Both the position numbers and the translations under genes were made by a program. Below the pieces are notes generated by a model, which was given only the letters and a program-made list of their open reading frames with translations, was not told the origin of the DNA and did no database searches. A stretch of DNA of 64,000 bases from Komagataeibacter sucrofermentans DSM 15973 (GTDB lineage Bacteria > Pseudomonadota > Alphaproteobacteria > Acetobacterales > Acetobacteraceae): NCBI RefSeq assembly GCF_040581405.1, contig NZ_CP137157.1, forward strand, positions 2,883,971-2,947,970, given 5' to 3'. Below are positions 26,791-35,317 of this stretch, piece by piece (the first letter of the stretch is position 1; each line of letters begins with the position of its first letter).

Positions 26791-27877
26791 CGCGCGCATA
26801 CCGCCGGTAGCGAAACGGCGGGGGTTCAGCGGGCAGGGTATCGAGCACGGCCTTGACTCGCTCATGGTCGGGCGCGCGCGAGCAGACCGGGTCGGTTGCT
26901 GCCGCATCACCCGCCAGCGCCAGGGCCTGGCAGCGGCAGCCGCCCCAGTCCTTCTCGCGCTGGTCGCAGCTCCGGCAGGGCTGGGGCATCCAGTCCGTGC
27001 CGCGGAACATGGTAAAAAGCGGGGCCTCGCGCCAGATGTGGTCCAGCGTGTCATGCTTTACGTCAGGGAAGGCGACGTTGGGGATGGTCTCGGCCGCGTG
27101 GCACGGCAGCACCCGGCCCGAGGGCGAGACGTTGATGAACCGCCGCCCCCAGCCACCCATGCACGGCTTGGGCCGGTCGGCATAGTAATCGGGGGTGACG
27201 TAATCGATGGTCAGGCGGCCTTCGTATTTTTTCCGTGCCGCTTCGACTGCCTCGGTGGTCTGCTCAAGCTGGGCAGCGGTGGGCATGAGGGCCGCGCGGT
27301 TGGCCAGCCCCCAGCCATAATACTGCGTATGGGCGATCTCGACCCGGCGCGCGCCCATCTGGAGGGCGGCCTCAAGCATCTGCGGCACGCGTTCGGCATT
27401 TTCGCGGTAGATGACGAAGTTCAGCGTCAGCGGCATGCCATCGGCGGCGACCAGTCGCGCCGCCTCGATCTTGCGAGCCTGCGCGCCCTTCATGCCGCCC
27501 ACAAGTTCGGCATTTGCCGTATCGATATCCTGAAACGAAAGCTGGACGTGATCGAGTCCCGCCTCCACCAGCGCCGGGAAGGTCTTCTCGTTGAGCAGCA
27601 CGCCGGAGGTGATGAGGTTGGTGTAAAGCCCCAGCCCCACCGCATGGCGGATGAGTTCGGGCAGATCGGGGCGGCTCATCGGCTCGCCACCGGAGAAATG
27701 GACCTGCAGCACCCCCATCCCGGCGGCCTGGTCGAGCACGCTGATCCACTCGGCAGTGGAAAGCTCGTTGCGGCGCGGCTCCAGCGCCAGCGGGTTGGAA
27801 CAGTACGGGCACTGCAACGGGCAGCGATGCGTGAGTTCCGCCAGCAGGCTCATGGGCGAGAGAATGGTTTCGGTCAT
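26771..27877 (-). CDS. pqqE: PqqA peptide cyclase (radical SAM)
   Basis: A 368-residue radical SAM enzyme that makes the Glu-Tyr carbon-carbon cross-link in PqqA, the first committed step to pyrroloquinoline quinone. The SAM-cluster motif is CPLQCPYC (C-x3-C-x2-C) near residues 14-21. The SPASM region contributes cysteines in CMGGWGRRFINVSPSGRVLPCHAAE and CRSCDQREKDWGGCRCQA for auxiliary clusters. Coupled to pqqD by ATGA. Convergent with chvG and overlapping it by 20 bases. Confidence 0.97.
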   Translation of the reverse strand: MTETILSPMSLLAELTHRCPLQCPYCSNPLALEPRRNELSTAEWISVLDQAAGMGVLQVHFSGGEPMSRPDLPELIRHAVGLGLYTNLITSGVLLNEKTFPALVEAGLDHVQLSFQDIDTANAELVGGMKGAQARKIEAARLVAADGMPLTLNFVIYRENAERVPQMLEAALQMGARRVEIAHTQYYGWGLANRAALMPTAAQLEQTTEAVEAARKKYEGRLTIDYVTPDYYADRPKPCMGGWGRRFINVSPSGRVLPCHAAETIPNVAFPDVKHDTLDHIWREAPLFTMFRGTDWMPQPCRSCDQREKDWGGCRCQALALAGDAAATDPVCSRAPDHERVKAVLDTLPAEPPPFRYRRYARATDEVG

Positions 27878-28155
27878 GCCACCAGCACCTGTCGGGTCAT
27901 GAGATCACTGACCATGACATGGACATCGCGCCCGATCACATCAACCGGGGCGGCAAAGCGGCTGGCCAGGTCGGCAATGATCTGGCCCAGCGTGCGCGTG
28001 CCATCGACCAGCTTGAGCACCTCGGCTGCGATGGGGTCGGGAATGAAGGCCCGCTCCGGCGCCTGGATGATCCAGCGCTCACGCACGCGGTCATGCTGCA
28101 GCCGCACCCCGCGTGCGAAGCGGATAACGCTGTCGTCTGTCAGGTCTGCGCTCAT
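27874..28155 (-). CDS. pqqD: PQQ biosynthesis peptide chaperone PqqD
   Basis: A 93-residue member of the RiPP recognition element family that binds PqqA and presents it to PqqE. The chaperone core is visible: VIRFARGVRLQHDRVRERWIIQAPERAF, then a helix AAEVLKLVDGTRTLGQIIADLASRF and a C-terminal DVMVSDLM-like helix. Overlaps both neighbours by four bases (ATGA), consistent with tight stoichiometric coupling to pqqC and pqqE. Confidence 0.96.
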   Translation of the reverse strand: MSADLTDDSVIRFARGVRLQHDRVRERWIIQAPERAFIPDPIAAEVLKLVDGTRTLGQIIADLASRFAAPVDVIGRDVHVMVSDLMTRQVLVA

Positions 28156-28889
28156 GCCGCATCCGGGCGGAACGCACCGGGCGGAATGCGACCGGGATTG
28201 ACGTAGGCGTATTCCAGCTCATCAAGCATGGCCCACAGCACGCCGCACTTGAACTTGAGCGCGCCAAGCACCGCCTGCTGCTGCTCGGGCGTGCGGGCAT
28301 GTTCCTTCACGTAACCCAGCGCAAAGTCGGAATCACGCGGGGCCTGTGTGAGGCGCGGCTGGAAGTAGGCCAGCGTCTCAGGCGTGATGAAGTCGTAATG
28401 GCGCAGCATGCCCGCCACGCGCTCGCTGATGATGGTGGGCGAGAACAGTTCGGTCAGCGACGAGGCAATGGCCTCAAGGATGGAGCGATCACGCACGAAG
28501 GCCACATACGCATCCACCGCAAAGCGGGTGGCGGGCAGCAGCCCTTCGAGCGACTCCACATAGGCACGATCCAGCCCCAGCCCGTCGGTCAGCTTGAGCC
28601 AGCGCGCCACGCCACCGGTGCCCGGTGCATCGCCATCATGGTCCACCAGCCGCCGGCGCCATTCGCGCCGCAGCTCCGCCGTGGGCAGGCGGGCAAGCAG
28701 CGTTGCGTCCTTGGCGGGGATGCTGGCCTGATAATAATAGCGGTTCAGCGCCCAGGCCTGCACCTGCGCGCGGTTGAGCCTGCCATCATGCAGCGCACGG
28801 TGGAAAGGGTGCAGGTTGTGGTAGCGTTCCGCCCCGATGGCGCGGAGGGCTGCTTCAAGTTCATCAGGGGAAAGCAGGTGTGCGCTCAT
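28152..28889 (-). CDS. pqqC: Pyrroloquinoline-quinone synthase PqqC
   Basis: A 245-residue cofactorless oxidase that closes the ring and oxidises the last intermediate to PQQ. Family segments include RYHNLHPFHRALHDGRLNR, ALNRYYYQASIPAKDA, RRRLVDHDGD, and FSPTIISERVAGMLRHYDFI. The seven-helix TENA/THI-4-like fold length is normal. Overlaps pqqB and pqqD by ATGA. Confidence 0.97.
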   Translation of the reverse strand: MSAHLLSPDELEAALRAIGAERYHNLHPFHRALHDGRLNRAQVQAWALNRYYYQASIPAKDATLLARLPTAELRREWRRRLVDHDGDAPGTGGVARWLKLTDGLGLDRAYVESLEGLLPATRFAVDAYVAFVRDRSILEAIASSLTELFSPTIISERVAGMLRHYDFITPETLAYFQPRLTQAPRDSDFALGYVKEHARTPEQQQAVLGALKFKCGVLWAMLDELEYAYVNPGRIPPGAFRPDAA

Positions 28890-29809
28890 GCCGTAATCCT
28901 CATCCCGTCATGGGAGATTTCCCACCCTGCGGCCTCAACGGCGGCGCGCTCGGGCGTATCCGCCAGCAGCACAGGGTTGGAATTGTTGATGTGTATGAAA
29001 ATCTTGCGCTTGATGCCCAGGTCATGCAGGGCGGCAATGGTGCCGTCCATGCCATCCATCGACATATGGCCCATGCGGCGGCCGGTCTTTTCACCTAGGC
29101 CCGCGCGAACCATCTCGTCATCCACCCACAGCGTGCCGTCAAAGAACACGGCATCCGCCCCGCGCAGGCGCACGCGCAGGTTATCGGTCATGCGCGCGCA
29201 GCCGGGCACGAAGCACACGCGGTGGCTGCCATCGGAAATCTCGAGGCCGATCGTCTCGCCATTTTCACATATGGCCGCAGGGTCAGGCCCGGATTCGGCA
29301 TAAAGCGGCACCTTGCCGGGCACGGCGAAGGGCACGATGGTCAGGCCCGCGGGCTTGCCGTCGGTCAGCTTCAGCGCCAGGGGCTGGTCGAGTCCCATCG
29401 GTTCACGGGTCACGACCGCGCGGTTCAGGGCTTCAAAAATGGGGTTGGCGTCCAGCATGGACAGCACTTCGGGCGTGGCCAGAAGGGTAAAGGGCTGTCG
29501 CTCGCGCAGGGTGAGCAGGCCGGTGATGGTATCCACCTCGCCACCCGTCAGGATCACGCCAGCGATGGGCGTGGAACGCAGGCCCTCGCTGGGGTGGAGG
29601 GCCGGGGTCTGGTTGATCTGGGTGCGCAGGTCAGGCGATGCGTTGACCACGAACCAGTTCTTTCCATCTCCGCTGATGGCGATGGAAGCCTGTGTGCGGG
29701 GCAGGGCTGCCGGATCGCCGGCCCTGGCCCGCCTGCAACCGGGAGCGTTGGAGTTCCATTGGGGAAATCCGCCGCCCGCCGCCGCGCCGAGAACGATAAT
29801 GTCGATCAT
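28886..29809 (-). CDS. pqqB: PQQ biosynthesis protein PqqB
   Basis: A 307-residue metallo-beta-lactamase-fold protein, a non-heme iron hydroxylase acting on the excised Glu-Tyr unit. The N-terminus IIVLGAAAGGGFPQWNSNAPGCRRARAG is diagnostic, followed by SPDLRTQINQTPALHP. The C-terminal half has GHMSMDGMDG and IFIHINNSNPVL. No Shine-Dalgarno sequence precedes the ATG at 29809 (CTCTGCGTCC), and the pqqA-pqqB gap contains a terminator hairpin, so expression should be much lower than pqqA. Confidence 0.97.
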   Translation of the reverse strand: MIDIIVLGAAAGGGFPQWNSNAPGCRRARAGDPAALPRTQASIAISGDGKNWFVVNASPDLRTQINQTPALHPSEGLRSTPIAGVILTGGEVDTITGLLTLRERQPFTLLATPEVLSMLDANPIFEALNRAVVTREPMGLDQPLALKLTDGKPAGLTIVPFAVPGKVPLYAESGPDPAAICENGETIGLEISDGSHRVCFVPGCARMTDNLRVRLRGADAVFFDGTLWVDDEMVRAGLGEKTGRRMGHMSMDGMDGTIAALHDLGIKRKIFIHINNSNPVLLADTPERAAVEAAGWEISHDGMRITA

Positions 29810-29830
29810 GGACGCAGAGTGTAAAAGAAA

Positions 29831-29859
29831 ATCGCCGCCTGTGCGAGACAGGCGGCGAT
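29831..29859 (-). terminator. Terminator/attenuator between pqqA and pqqB
   Basis: On the minus strand ATCGCCGCCTGT-CTCGC-ACAGGCGGCGAT, a perfect 12-base stem with a 5-base loop, followed by TTTTCTTTT. It lies 9 bases after the pqqA stop. This is an intrinsic terminator by form; partial read-through must supply pqqBCDE, giving a large excess of pqqA message. Confidence 0.85.
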
Positions 29860-29868
29860 GTTTCCATC

Positions 29869-29949
29869 TTACTTCTTTTCGCCACAGACGTAGCTGTTGA
29901 TCTCGGCGCCCAGGGGGACTTCAACGATCTTGGGGGTATTCCAGGCCAT
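29869..29949 (-). CDS. pqqA: PQQ precursor peptide PqqA
   Basis: A 26-residue ribosomal peptide that supplies the whole PQQ carbon skeleton. It reads MAWNTPKIVEVPLGAEINSY and six more residues; the conserved E16-x3-Y20 pair (EINSY) is the one cross-linked by PqqE. GGAGA lies a few bases before the ATG. It is the promoter-proximal gene, followed at once by a terminator hairpin. Confidence 0.98.
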   Translation of the reverse strand: MAWNTPKIVEVPLGAEINSYVCGEKK

Positions 29950-30001
29950 GGGACTCTCCATTGATTTGTATGCGAAAGGCAGAAACCTTCGTCTATGGAG
30001 T

Positions 30002-30030
30002 ATTTGAGCCCGGTCTCCCGCCACTTTCAA
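30002..30030 (-). promoter_or_regulatory. Putative pqqA promoter
   Basis: On the minus strand TTGAAA (30030-30025), a 17-base spacer, then TCAAAT (30007-30002). This matches the sigma-70 consensus at 5/6 and 4/6 with ideal spacing and predicts a start about 45 bases upstream of the pqqA ATG. The remaining part of the pqqA/permease spacer shows no further clear element. Confidence 0.6.
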
Positions 30031-30233
30031 GTCGTGTGTGGGGGCATATGGGGCCTGAAAATTCACGTTAGCGTGTACCGCGTCGCCCCCTGCAATGGTT
30101 GCGTAGCGGGAATGTGCCAAAATCCTTGGTCCTGCCTGCCCGATACAGCCATAAGAAGCGGGTGGGCGCGGGAAAGCGGATAACCAGCCCCGGGCCATAC
30201 GGGCCAAGCCAGCACAAGCCAGGACCTGAACCG

Positions 30234-31511
30234 ATGCCGCCCGAGACACCGCCAACCCCGCCGCCATCCTACGAGCAGGTCCAGCAGCAGCGCGCCATCG
30301 AGGTCATGCGCCACAGCCGCCTCGACACGCGCACGGCCTGCCTGCTGCTGCTCAGCGTGCTGGCGGTGTTCTATACGCTGTATTTCGCCTCGGCCATCAT
30401 CCTGCCCATGATCCTGGCGCTGGTGGTCAACCTTTTGCTGTCCTCTCCACTGCGCTTTCTGCACACGCGGCTGCACCTGCCCAAGCCGCTGGCGGCGCTG
30501 TGCCTGATCCTGTGCGTGTTTGGCGTGGTGGGGGCGGTGGGCACCGCCATTTCCGTGCCCGCCACCGGCTGGCTGGAGCGCGCGCCCGATGCGGTCAATA
30601 CATTGCAGGAACGCCTGGCCTTCCTGCGCGGGCCATTCCAGCTCCTGACCGGCGCTTCGGACCGGATCCATAATTTCCTCTCCATCGCAGGCGGGCACGC
30701 CACGGCGGCCGCGACCGATGCACAGGGCCAGGACGGGCATGTCATTGTCGTGTCCACACCCGCGGGTGGTGGCGGGGTGGCGGGGCTTGACCGCTTTTCC
30801 TCCTCCATCCTGCTGGGCACGCAGGCGTTCATGGGCCAGTTCTTTACCATGATCCTGATGCTGTTCTTCCTGCTTGCGCAGGGGGACAGCCTGCTCAGGC
30901 GCTTTGTCGAGATCATGCCCACCTTCGCCGACAAGCGCCGCACGGTGCAGATCGCCTATCAGATTGAGCGCAATGTGTCGGAATACCTGGCCACCATCAC
31001 CATCATCAACAGCCTCGTGGGCGTGGTGAACATGGTGCAGTGCTGGCTGCTGGGCATGCCCAACCCGCTGCTGTGGGGGGTTGTGGCGTTCCTGCTCAAC
31101 TACATCCCCATCATCGGGCCGATGATGGGCATCATCATCTATTTTCTGGTGGGGCTGTTCGTCTATCCATCGGTGTGGCAGGCGCTGCTGCCCCCGGCCA
31201 TCTACCTGTGCATTCACCTGACGGAAGGCGAGACCATAACCCCCATGGTGCTGGCGCGGCGCTTTACGCTCAACCCGGTGCTGGTCATGGCGTCACTCAT
31301 GTTCTGGGACTGGCTGTGGGGCATTTTCGGGGCGTTTTTGTCGGTGCCCCTGCTCGCGGTGTTCAAGATCATCTGCGACCATGTGGAAATTCTGACCCCG
31401 CTGGGTCACATCGTCGGTGGCCCGGCCCATCCCGCGCCACAAAAACCGCTCTTTAGCGAAATACCCGACAGCGCCACGCCGGATGAAGACCCCGACAGGC
31501 TGGAAGACTAG
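30234..31511 (+). CDS. AI-2E family transporter (PerM/YhhQ-type permease)
   Basis: A 425-residue membrane protein of the AI-2E exporter superfamily. A short Pro-rich N-terminus precedes the helix pair TACLLLLSVLAVFYTLYFASAIILPMILALVVNLLL, a soluble middle section, then helices including FFTMILMLFFLLAQG and LLWGVVAFLLNYIPIIGPMMG, the family hallmark, and EGETITPMVLARRFTLNPVLVM. ATG at 30234 has AGGAC eight bases upstream; longer frames to 30099 exist. Substrates of this superfamily are diverse; quorum-signal export is only one. Its end overlaps the FNR-like gene tail by four bases. Confidence 0.85.
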   Translation: MPPETPPTPPPSYEQVQQQRAIEVMRHSRLDTRTACLLLLSVLAVFYTLYFASAIILPMILALVVNLLLSSPLRFLHTRLHLPKPLAALCLILCVFGVVGAVGTAISVPATGWLERAPDAVNTLQERLAFLRGPFQLLTGASDRIHNFLSIAGGHATAAATDAQGQDGHVIVVSTPAGGGGVAGLDRFSSSILLGTQAFMGQFFTMILMLFFLLAQGDSLLRRFVEIMPTFADKRRTVQIAYQIERNVSEYLATITIINSLVGVVNMVQCWLLGMPNPLLWGVVAFLLNYIPIIGPMMGIIIYFLVGLFVYPSVWQALLPPAIYLCIHLTEGETITPMVLARRFTLNPVLVMASLMFWDWLWGIFGAFLSVPLLAVFKIICDHVEILTPLGHIVGGPAHPAPQKPLFSEIPDSATPDEDPDRLED

Positions 31512-32335
31512 CTGTTGCCTGCGGCCAGAACCTCAAGCTTGGCCGTTGACACGATGGTAATGGCGTAGCCCTTGCCCACCTCGATCATGCCCTGGGCGCG
31601 CATCCAGCTCAGCGTGCGGCTGACGGTCTCGATGGTCAGGCCCAGGTAGTCGGCAATATCGCCGCGGGTCATGGGCAGGTGCAGCCGCCCGCCTGATGGT
31701 GGCGGCTGGCCGGGCAGGAGGCCAGCCTGCATCTGGTCAAGCAGGAAGCTCGCCACGCGCTCGCGCGCGGTCTTGCGGCCGAGCAGGAGCATCTGGTTCT
31801 GGGCGGCCACGAGTTCGTTGGAGGCTTCTTCAAGCAGGCGGCGCTCGAGCTTGGGGAAATCATCGAGCAGTTCGCCCATCTTCTCACGCGAGAAGCGGCA
31901 TACGCGCACCGTATCAATCGCCTCTGCGCCAAAGGCGTAGCTGTCAGAGACGGCAAGGCCGAGGAAATGCCCCGGTGCGGCAAAACCGGTGATCTGGCGC
32001 CGCCCGTCGGGCAGGGCCTTGAACAGCTTCACGGTGCCTGATGTCACGTTGAAGAAGTCGGTCGCGGGCGCGCCTTCCTCGATGAAGCCGCGACCGGGGG
32101 AAACGATGGTTTCCACCGCGACTTCGGCCAGGCGGGAGATATCGGAGGGTTCGATCACGCTACAGACGCTGGTGGGACGGACGCTGCAATTGGCACAGAA
32201 ATCCGCCTGCACGCTACCCGACCCGATCACGATACGCCGTGGCCTCGATTCAAACTGACACGAAGGCATATCCGACATGCTAATTTCCAATTCACTTTCA
32301 GGCGCCCACGTTCCGGCGCCGAAGTAACCGGACAT
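31508..32335 (-). CDS. fnr: Crp/Fnr family regulator, oxygen-sensing FNR type
   Basis: A 275-residue transcription factor. The N-terminal cluster has C-x2-C-x7-C (CANCSVRPTSVC), as in alphaproteobacterial FnrL/FixK-group FNR proteins, and a fourth cysteine in TVRVCRFSREKM before the dimer helix, so a 4Fe-4S oxygen sensor is expected. The cNMP-fold is followed by a helix-turn-helix with ETVSR, the residues that read TTGAT half-sites. ATG at 32335 has AGGGAG upstream; a TTG at 32374 would lengthen it by 13. A perfect FNR box lies 63-76 bases upstream, suggesting autoregulation. Confidence 0.9.
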   Translation of the reverse strand: MSGYFGAGTWAPESELEISMSDMPSCQFESRPRRIVIGSGSVQADFCANCSVRPTSVCSVIEPSDISRLAEVAVETIVSPGRGFIEEGAPATDFFNVTSGTVKLFKALPDGRRQITGFAAPGHFLGLAVSDSYAFGAEAIDTVRVCRFSREKMGELLDDFPKLERRLLEEASNELVAAQNQMLLLGRKTARERVASFLLDQMQAGLLPGQPPPSGGRLHLPMTRGDIADYLGLTIETVSRTLSWMRAQGMIEVGKGYAITIVSTAKLEVLAAGNS

Positions 32336-32397
32336 GCCCTGGCTCCCTAGAAATACAATAAATGCATTCGCCAAGAGCGACGACTATGGCGGATGGG

Positions 32398-32411
32398 TTG
32401 ATGTAAATCAA
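32398..32411. promoter_or_regulatory. FNR box (perfect) between fnr and the GNAT-like gene
   Basis: TTGAT-GTAA-ATCAA, an exact match to the FNR consensus TTGAT-N4-ATCAA. It is palindromic and sits in the 152-base divergent spacer, so it can serve fnr (autoregulation) and the opposite gene at 32488. Confidence 0.85.
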
Positions 32412-32487
32412 TGCAGTCAACCCAGAAATATAAGGTAAACGTGACCGATCAGAACAAAAAATTCTTAGCCCGAGGAAATCCCGACGC

Positions 32488-32955
32488 GTGCAGGCCGTCC
32501 CCCCGCCCATGGTCAGACGACTGGACCCCGCCGATGTCCCGCTCCTTTATCCACTTGTGCGCCTGTCCTTTCCACACCTTACGCTGCGCGAATGGATGCG
32601 GATCGGCCGCAGGCTGGCCCGCCCCGGCGCACGGGCGCGGCAGGGCATCCTTGTCGCCCGCTATGGCGATGGCAGGCCGCCCTGCGGCATGGCCACCTTC
32701 CGCCGGGGGTTCGACCTGTGCTCGGGCGATACCCTGACATCGGACTACATCATCACCCTGTCCTACACCGGGGCGCAGACCATTATCGACGCGCTGCTCC
32801 CCGCCATGGAAACACTGGCGCGCGAGTGGGGGTGTGACGCCATGCGCACCATCACCCATAGTAAACCCGTTGCAAAACCATACAGCCCGGTTCTGAAACT
32901 GTGTTCATCCGGCAACATTACCGAAAGAACAGTCAGGCTGGACCACAATACGTAA
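32488..32955 (+). CDS. GNAT-like hypothetical protein
   Basis: A 155-residue protein with an N-terminal VRRLDPADVPLLYPLVRLSFPHLTLREWMRIGRRL stretch like the opening of GNAT acetyltransferases and a central ILVARYGDGRPPCGMATFRRG strand pair. The acetyl-CoA pyrophosphate loop (R/Q-x2-G-x-G/A) is not clear, so enzymatic activity is uncertain. Start GTG at 32488 has GAGGA 11 bases upstream; ATG at 32509 is possible. It is flanked by FNR boxes on both sides and may belong to the low-oxygen regulon. Confidence 0.6.
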   Translation: MQAVPPPMVRRLDPADVPLLYPLVRLSFPHLTLREWMRIGRRLARPGARARQGILVARYGDGRPPCGMATFRRGFDLCSGDTLTSDYIITLSYTGAQTIIDALLPAMETLAREWGCDAMRTITHSKPVAKPYSPVLKLCSSGNITERTVRLDHNT

Positions 32956-32973
32956 ATAGTTCTGGCTGGTTGA

Positions 32974-32987
32974 TTGATTCATATCAA
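32974..32987 (+). promoter_or_regulatory. FNR box (perfect) upstream of ompW-like gene
   Basis: TTGAT-TCAT-ATCAA, an exact FNR consensus 107 bases before the OmpW start. A TATTCT at 33038-33043 could be the -10 element, putting the box centre near -70, a class I activation position. ompW of E. coli is also known to be FNR-controlled. Confidence 0.82.
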
Positions 32988-33094
32988 GGCCGAGTGCTAG
33001 GTGGCCGTGATTTCTGCACACATCAAACTAACTTGAATATTCTTAATCCTCTCGCCTGCCTGCCAGCCGGGAAAGAAACTGGGGTCTGCTTACC

Positions 33095-33895
33095 ATGAAG
33101 AACATCCGCAAACTCGCCCTGTCGGCAGTGCTTGGCGCCTCGGCGCTGGCACCGGTCGCGGGCCACGCACAGACGGCGGCTCCCTCCACCTACGTCAATG
33201 CCCCGCTGGCAGCACCCGTGGCACCCGCGCAGCCGAAGGGCCATTGCGGCATCTTCGAGACCTGCGCCTCCACCAAGATCGGCCTGGGCCGTGGCGATTT
33301 CATGATCCGCCTGTCCGCCGTGGGCGTGCTGCCCGAAGATCGTGACAGCAAGGTATGGGCGAACGGCGCGGCACTGACTGGCACCCGCGTCAAGACCACC
33401 AACCAGGTCATGCCGGAGCTGACGTTCGAATACTTCGTGACCGACAACATCTCGCTGGACCTGATCGCGACCAGCACCCGTCATGAAGTGCAGGCCAATG
33501 GCGGTGCCCTGTCCGCGCTGACCGGCACCAGCAAGACCGATGTCGGCAGCGCCTGGGTTCTGCCCCCCACGGTCACGGTGGCCTGGCATTTCCGCCCGCA
33601 CAAGCGCCTGAACCCGTATGTGGGCATTGGTGGCACCTTCATGTGGTTCCACAACATGAATGCCAGCGGCGCATTGGGTCTGAGCAAGCTGAACTCCGGC
33701 TTTACCGGTGGCCCGTCCATCAACGCCGGTGTGGATTACCAGCTGGTTGGCAACTGGTTCTTCAACTTCGACGTAAAGCAGATGTTCGTGCGCATGCACG
33801 CCTGGGCTGAAAACAGCGACGAAAGCCTGAAGGTCAAGGCCCACGACTCTCTGGACCCGACCGTCATTTCCGCCGGTATCGCCTACCGGTTCTGA
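33095..33895 (+). CDS. ompW: OmpW family outer membrane protein
   Basis: A 266-residue beta-barrel protein. A signal peptide is visible (MKNIRKLALSAVLGASALAPVAGHAQ, cut near residue 26). The mature part has the OmpW pattern GDFMIRLSAVGVLPEDRDS, LTFEYFVTDNISLDLIAT, TVTVAWHFRPHKRLNPYVGIG and NWFFNFDVKQMFVR, and ends in a terminal Phe (GIAYRF), the outer-membrane insertion signal. OmpW forms an 8-strand channel for small hydrophobic molecules. hemN follows after four bases, so the pair is likely one operon under the FNR box. Confidence 0.92.
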   Translation: MKNIRKLALSAVLGASALAPVAGHAQTAAPSTYVNAPLAAPVAPAQPKGHCGIFETCASTKIGLGRGDFMIRLSAVGVLPEDRDSKVWANGAALTGTRVKTTNQVMPELTFEYFVTDNISLDLIATSTRHEVQANGGALSALTGTSKTDVGSAWVLPPTVTVAWHFRPHKRLNPYVGIGGTFMWFHNMNASGALGLSKLNSGFTGGPSINAGVDYQLVGNWFFNFDVKQMFVRMHAWAENSDESLKVKAHDSLDPTVISAGIAYRF

Positions 33896-33899
33896 TGGC

Positions 33900-35264
33900 A
33901 TGAACGCGGCGGACAGCACCCTGCTTTCGCGCTACGGGGGCAACCTGCCGCGTTATACCAGCTACCCCACCGCAGCCCAGTTTACGGATGCGGTGGGCCC
34001 GGACGACAGCCGCAACTGGCTGTCCTCCCTCCCGGCGGACCAGCCGGTTTCCCTTTACCTGCATGTTCCCTTCTGTGACACGCTATGCCGGTTCTGCGGG
34101 TGCAATACCGCCGTGCTGCGCAATGCGGATGCAAGGAGCGCCTATGCCGCCCTGCTGCATGAGGAACTGCGCCGCGTCGTCTCCCTGATCGGCCCCGGCC
34201 GCCGTATCACACACCTGCAATGGGGTGGCGGCACGCCCACCACGCTCCCCGCAAGTGCGATGCGCCGCGTGATGGACGCCATCCGCCGCGACTTTGACAT
34301 CGCACCCGATGCCGAGATCAGCATCGAGGTCGATCCTCGCCATCTCCCCCCCGACTATCCGGCCCTGCTGCATGAACTCGGCTTCAACCGCGCCAGCATG
34401 GGCGTGCAGGATCTTGATGCCAGCGTGCAGCAGGCCTGTGGCCGCATCCAGAGCTGGGAGCAGACGCGCGACTGCCTCGATGCGCTGCGGGGGGCAGGTG
34501 TCGCCTCCATCAATATCGACCTGATCTATGGCCTGCCCCGGCAGAATACCGAAGGTGTTGCCCGCACGGCGCGGGCCGTGGCCAGCCTGAAGCCTGACCG
34601 GCTGGCCGTGTTCGGCTACGCCCATGTGCCGTGGAAGCAGAAGCGCCAGACCCTCATGCCCGTGGGCGACCTGCCGGGCGCGGAAGAGCGCATCATGCAG
34701 CGCGCGGCGATGGACAGCGTGCTGCGCGCGGCCGGTTTCCTGCCTGTGGGGCTCGATCATTACGTCAGCCCTGATGACAGCATGGCCCATGCGCTGCGGG
34801 CGGGCACGCTGCACCGCAATTTTCAGGGCTACACCACCGACAGCGCGCCCGTGCTGATCGGCATCGGGGCCTCGGCCATCTCCTCGCTGCCCGGCGGCAT
34901 GACACAGAACGCTGTCTCGGCTGCCGCCTATGCCCGCCTCATGGCCCGGCCCGACAGTCTGCCCGTGGCCCGTGGCGTGCGCCTGCAGGAAGATGATAGG
35001 GCCCGCGCCGATATTATTGAACAGATCATGTGCACCATGCAGGTCGATCTCGACACGCTGAGCGCCCGCCACGGCCTGCCCGCCAGCCATTTCGACACCG
35101 AATGCAACCGTCTTGCGCCCATGGTGGCTGACGGGCTGCTCACCCTCACGGGCCGGGAAGTGCGGCTTACCGAAAAAGGACGGCCTTTCGTGCGGCATGT
35201 CGCAGCAGCTTTTGACCGCTACCTCACGGCCCAGAGCAGCACCCGGCACGCCAGCGCCCTCTAG
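33900..35264 (+). CDS. hemN: Oxygen-independent coproporphyrinogen III dehydrogenase
   Basis: A 454-residue radical SAM enzyme that decarboxylates coproporphyrinogen III without oxygen in heme synthesis. The cluster ligands are C59, C63 and C66 with C68 in HVPFCDTLCRFCGCNT, the true-HemN pattern (C-x3-C-x2-C-x-C), which separates it from HemW. RYTSYPTAAQF at the N-terminus, GGGTPT, and the C-terminal RADIIEQIMC substrate-binding segment support real coproporphyrinogen activity. Starts four bases after ompW; hemE and hemJ of the same pathway are near 45-47 kb. Confidence 0.95.
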   Translation: MNAADSTLLSRYGGNLPRYTSYPTAAQFTDAVGPDDSRNWLSSLPADQPVSLYLHVPFCDTLCRFCGCNTAVLRNADARSAYAALLHEELRRVVSLIGPGRRITHLQWGGGTPTTLPASAMRRVMDAIRRDFDIAPDAEISIEVDPRHLPPDYPALLHELGFNRASMGVQDLDASVQQACGRIQSWEQTRDCLDALRGAGVASINIDLIYGLPRQNTEGVARTARAVASLKPDRLAVFGYAHVPWKQKRQTLMPVGDLPGAEERIMQRAAMDSVLRAAGFLPVGLDHYVSPDDSMAHALRAGTLHRNFQGYTTDSAPVLIGIGASAISSLPGGMTQNAVSAAAYARLMARPDSLPVARGVRLQEDDRARADIIEQIMCTMQVDLDTLSARHGLPASHFDTECNRLAPMVADGLLTLTGREVRLTEKGRPFVRHVAAAFDRYLTAQSSTRHASAL

Positions 35265-35317
35265 CGCGCCCGCGCGGCACCAGCACGGCCCACCCCCACA
35301 ACCAGCAGCAGACCTTC

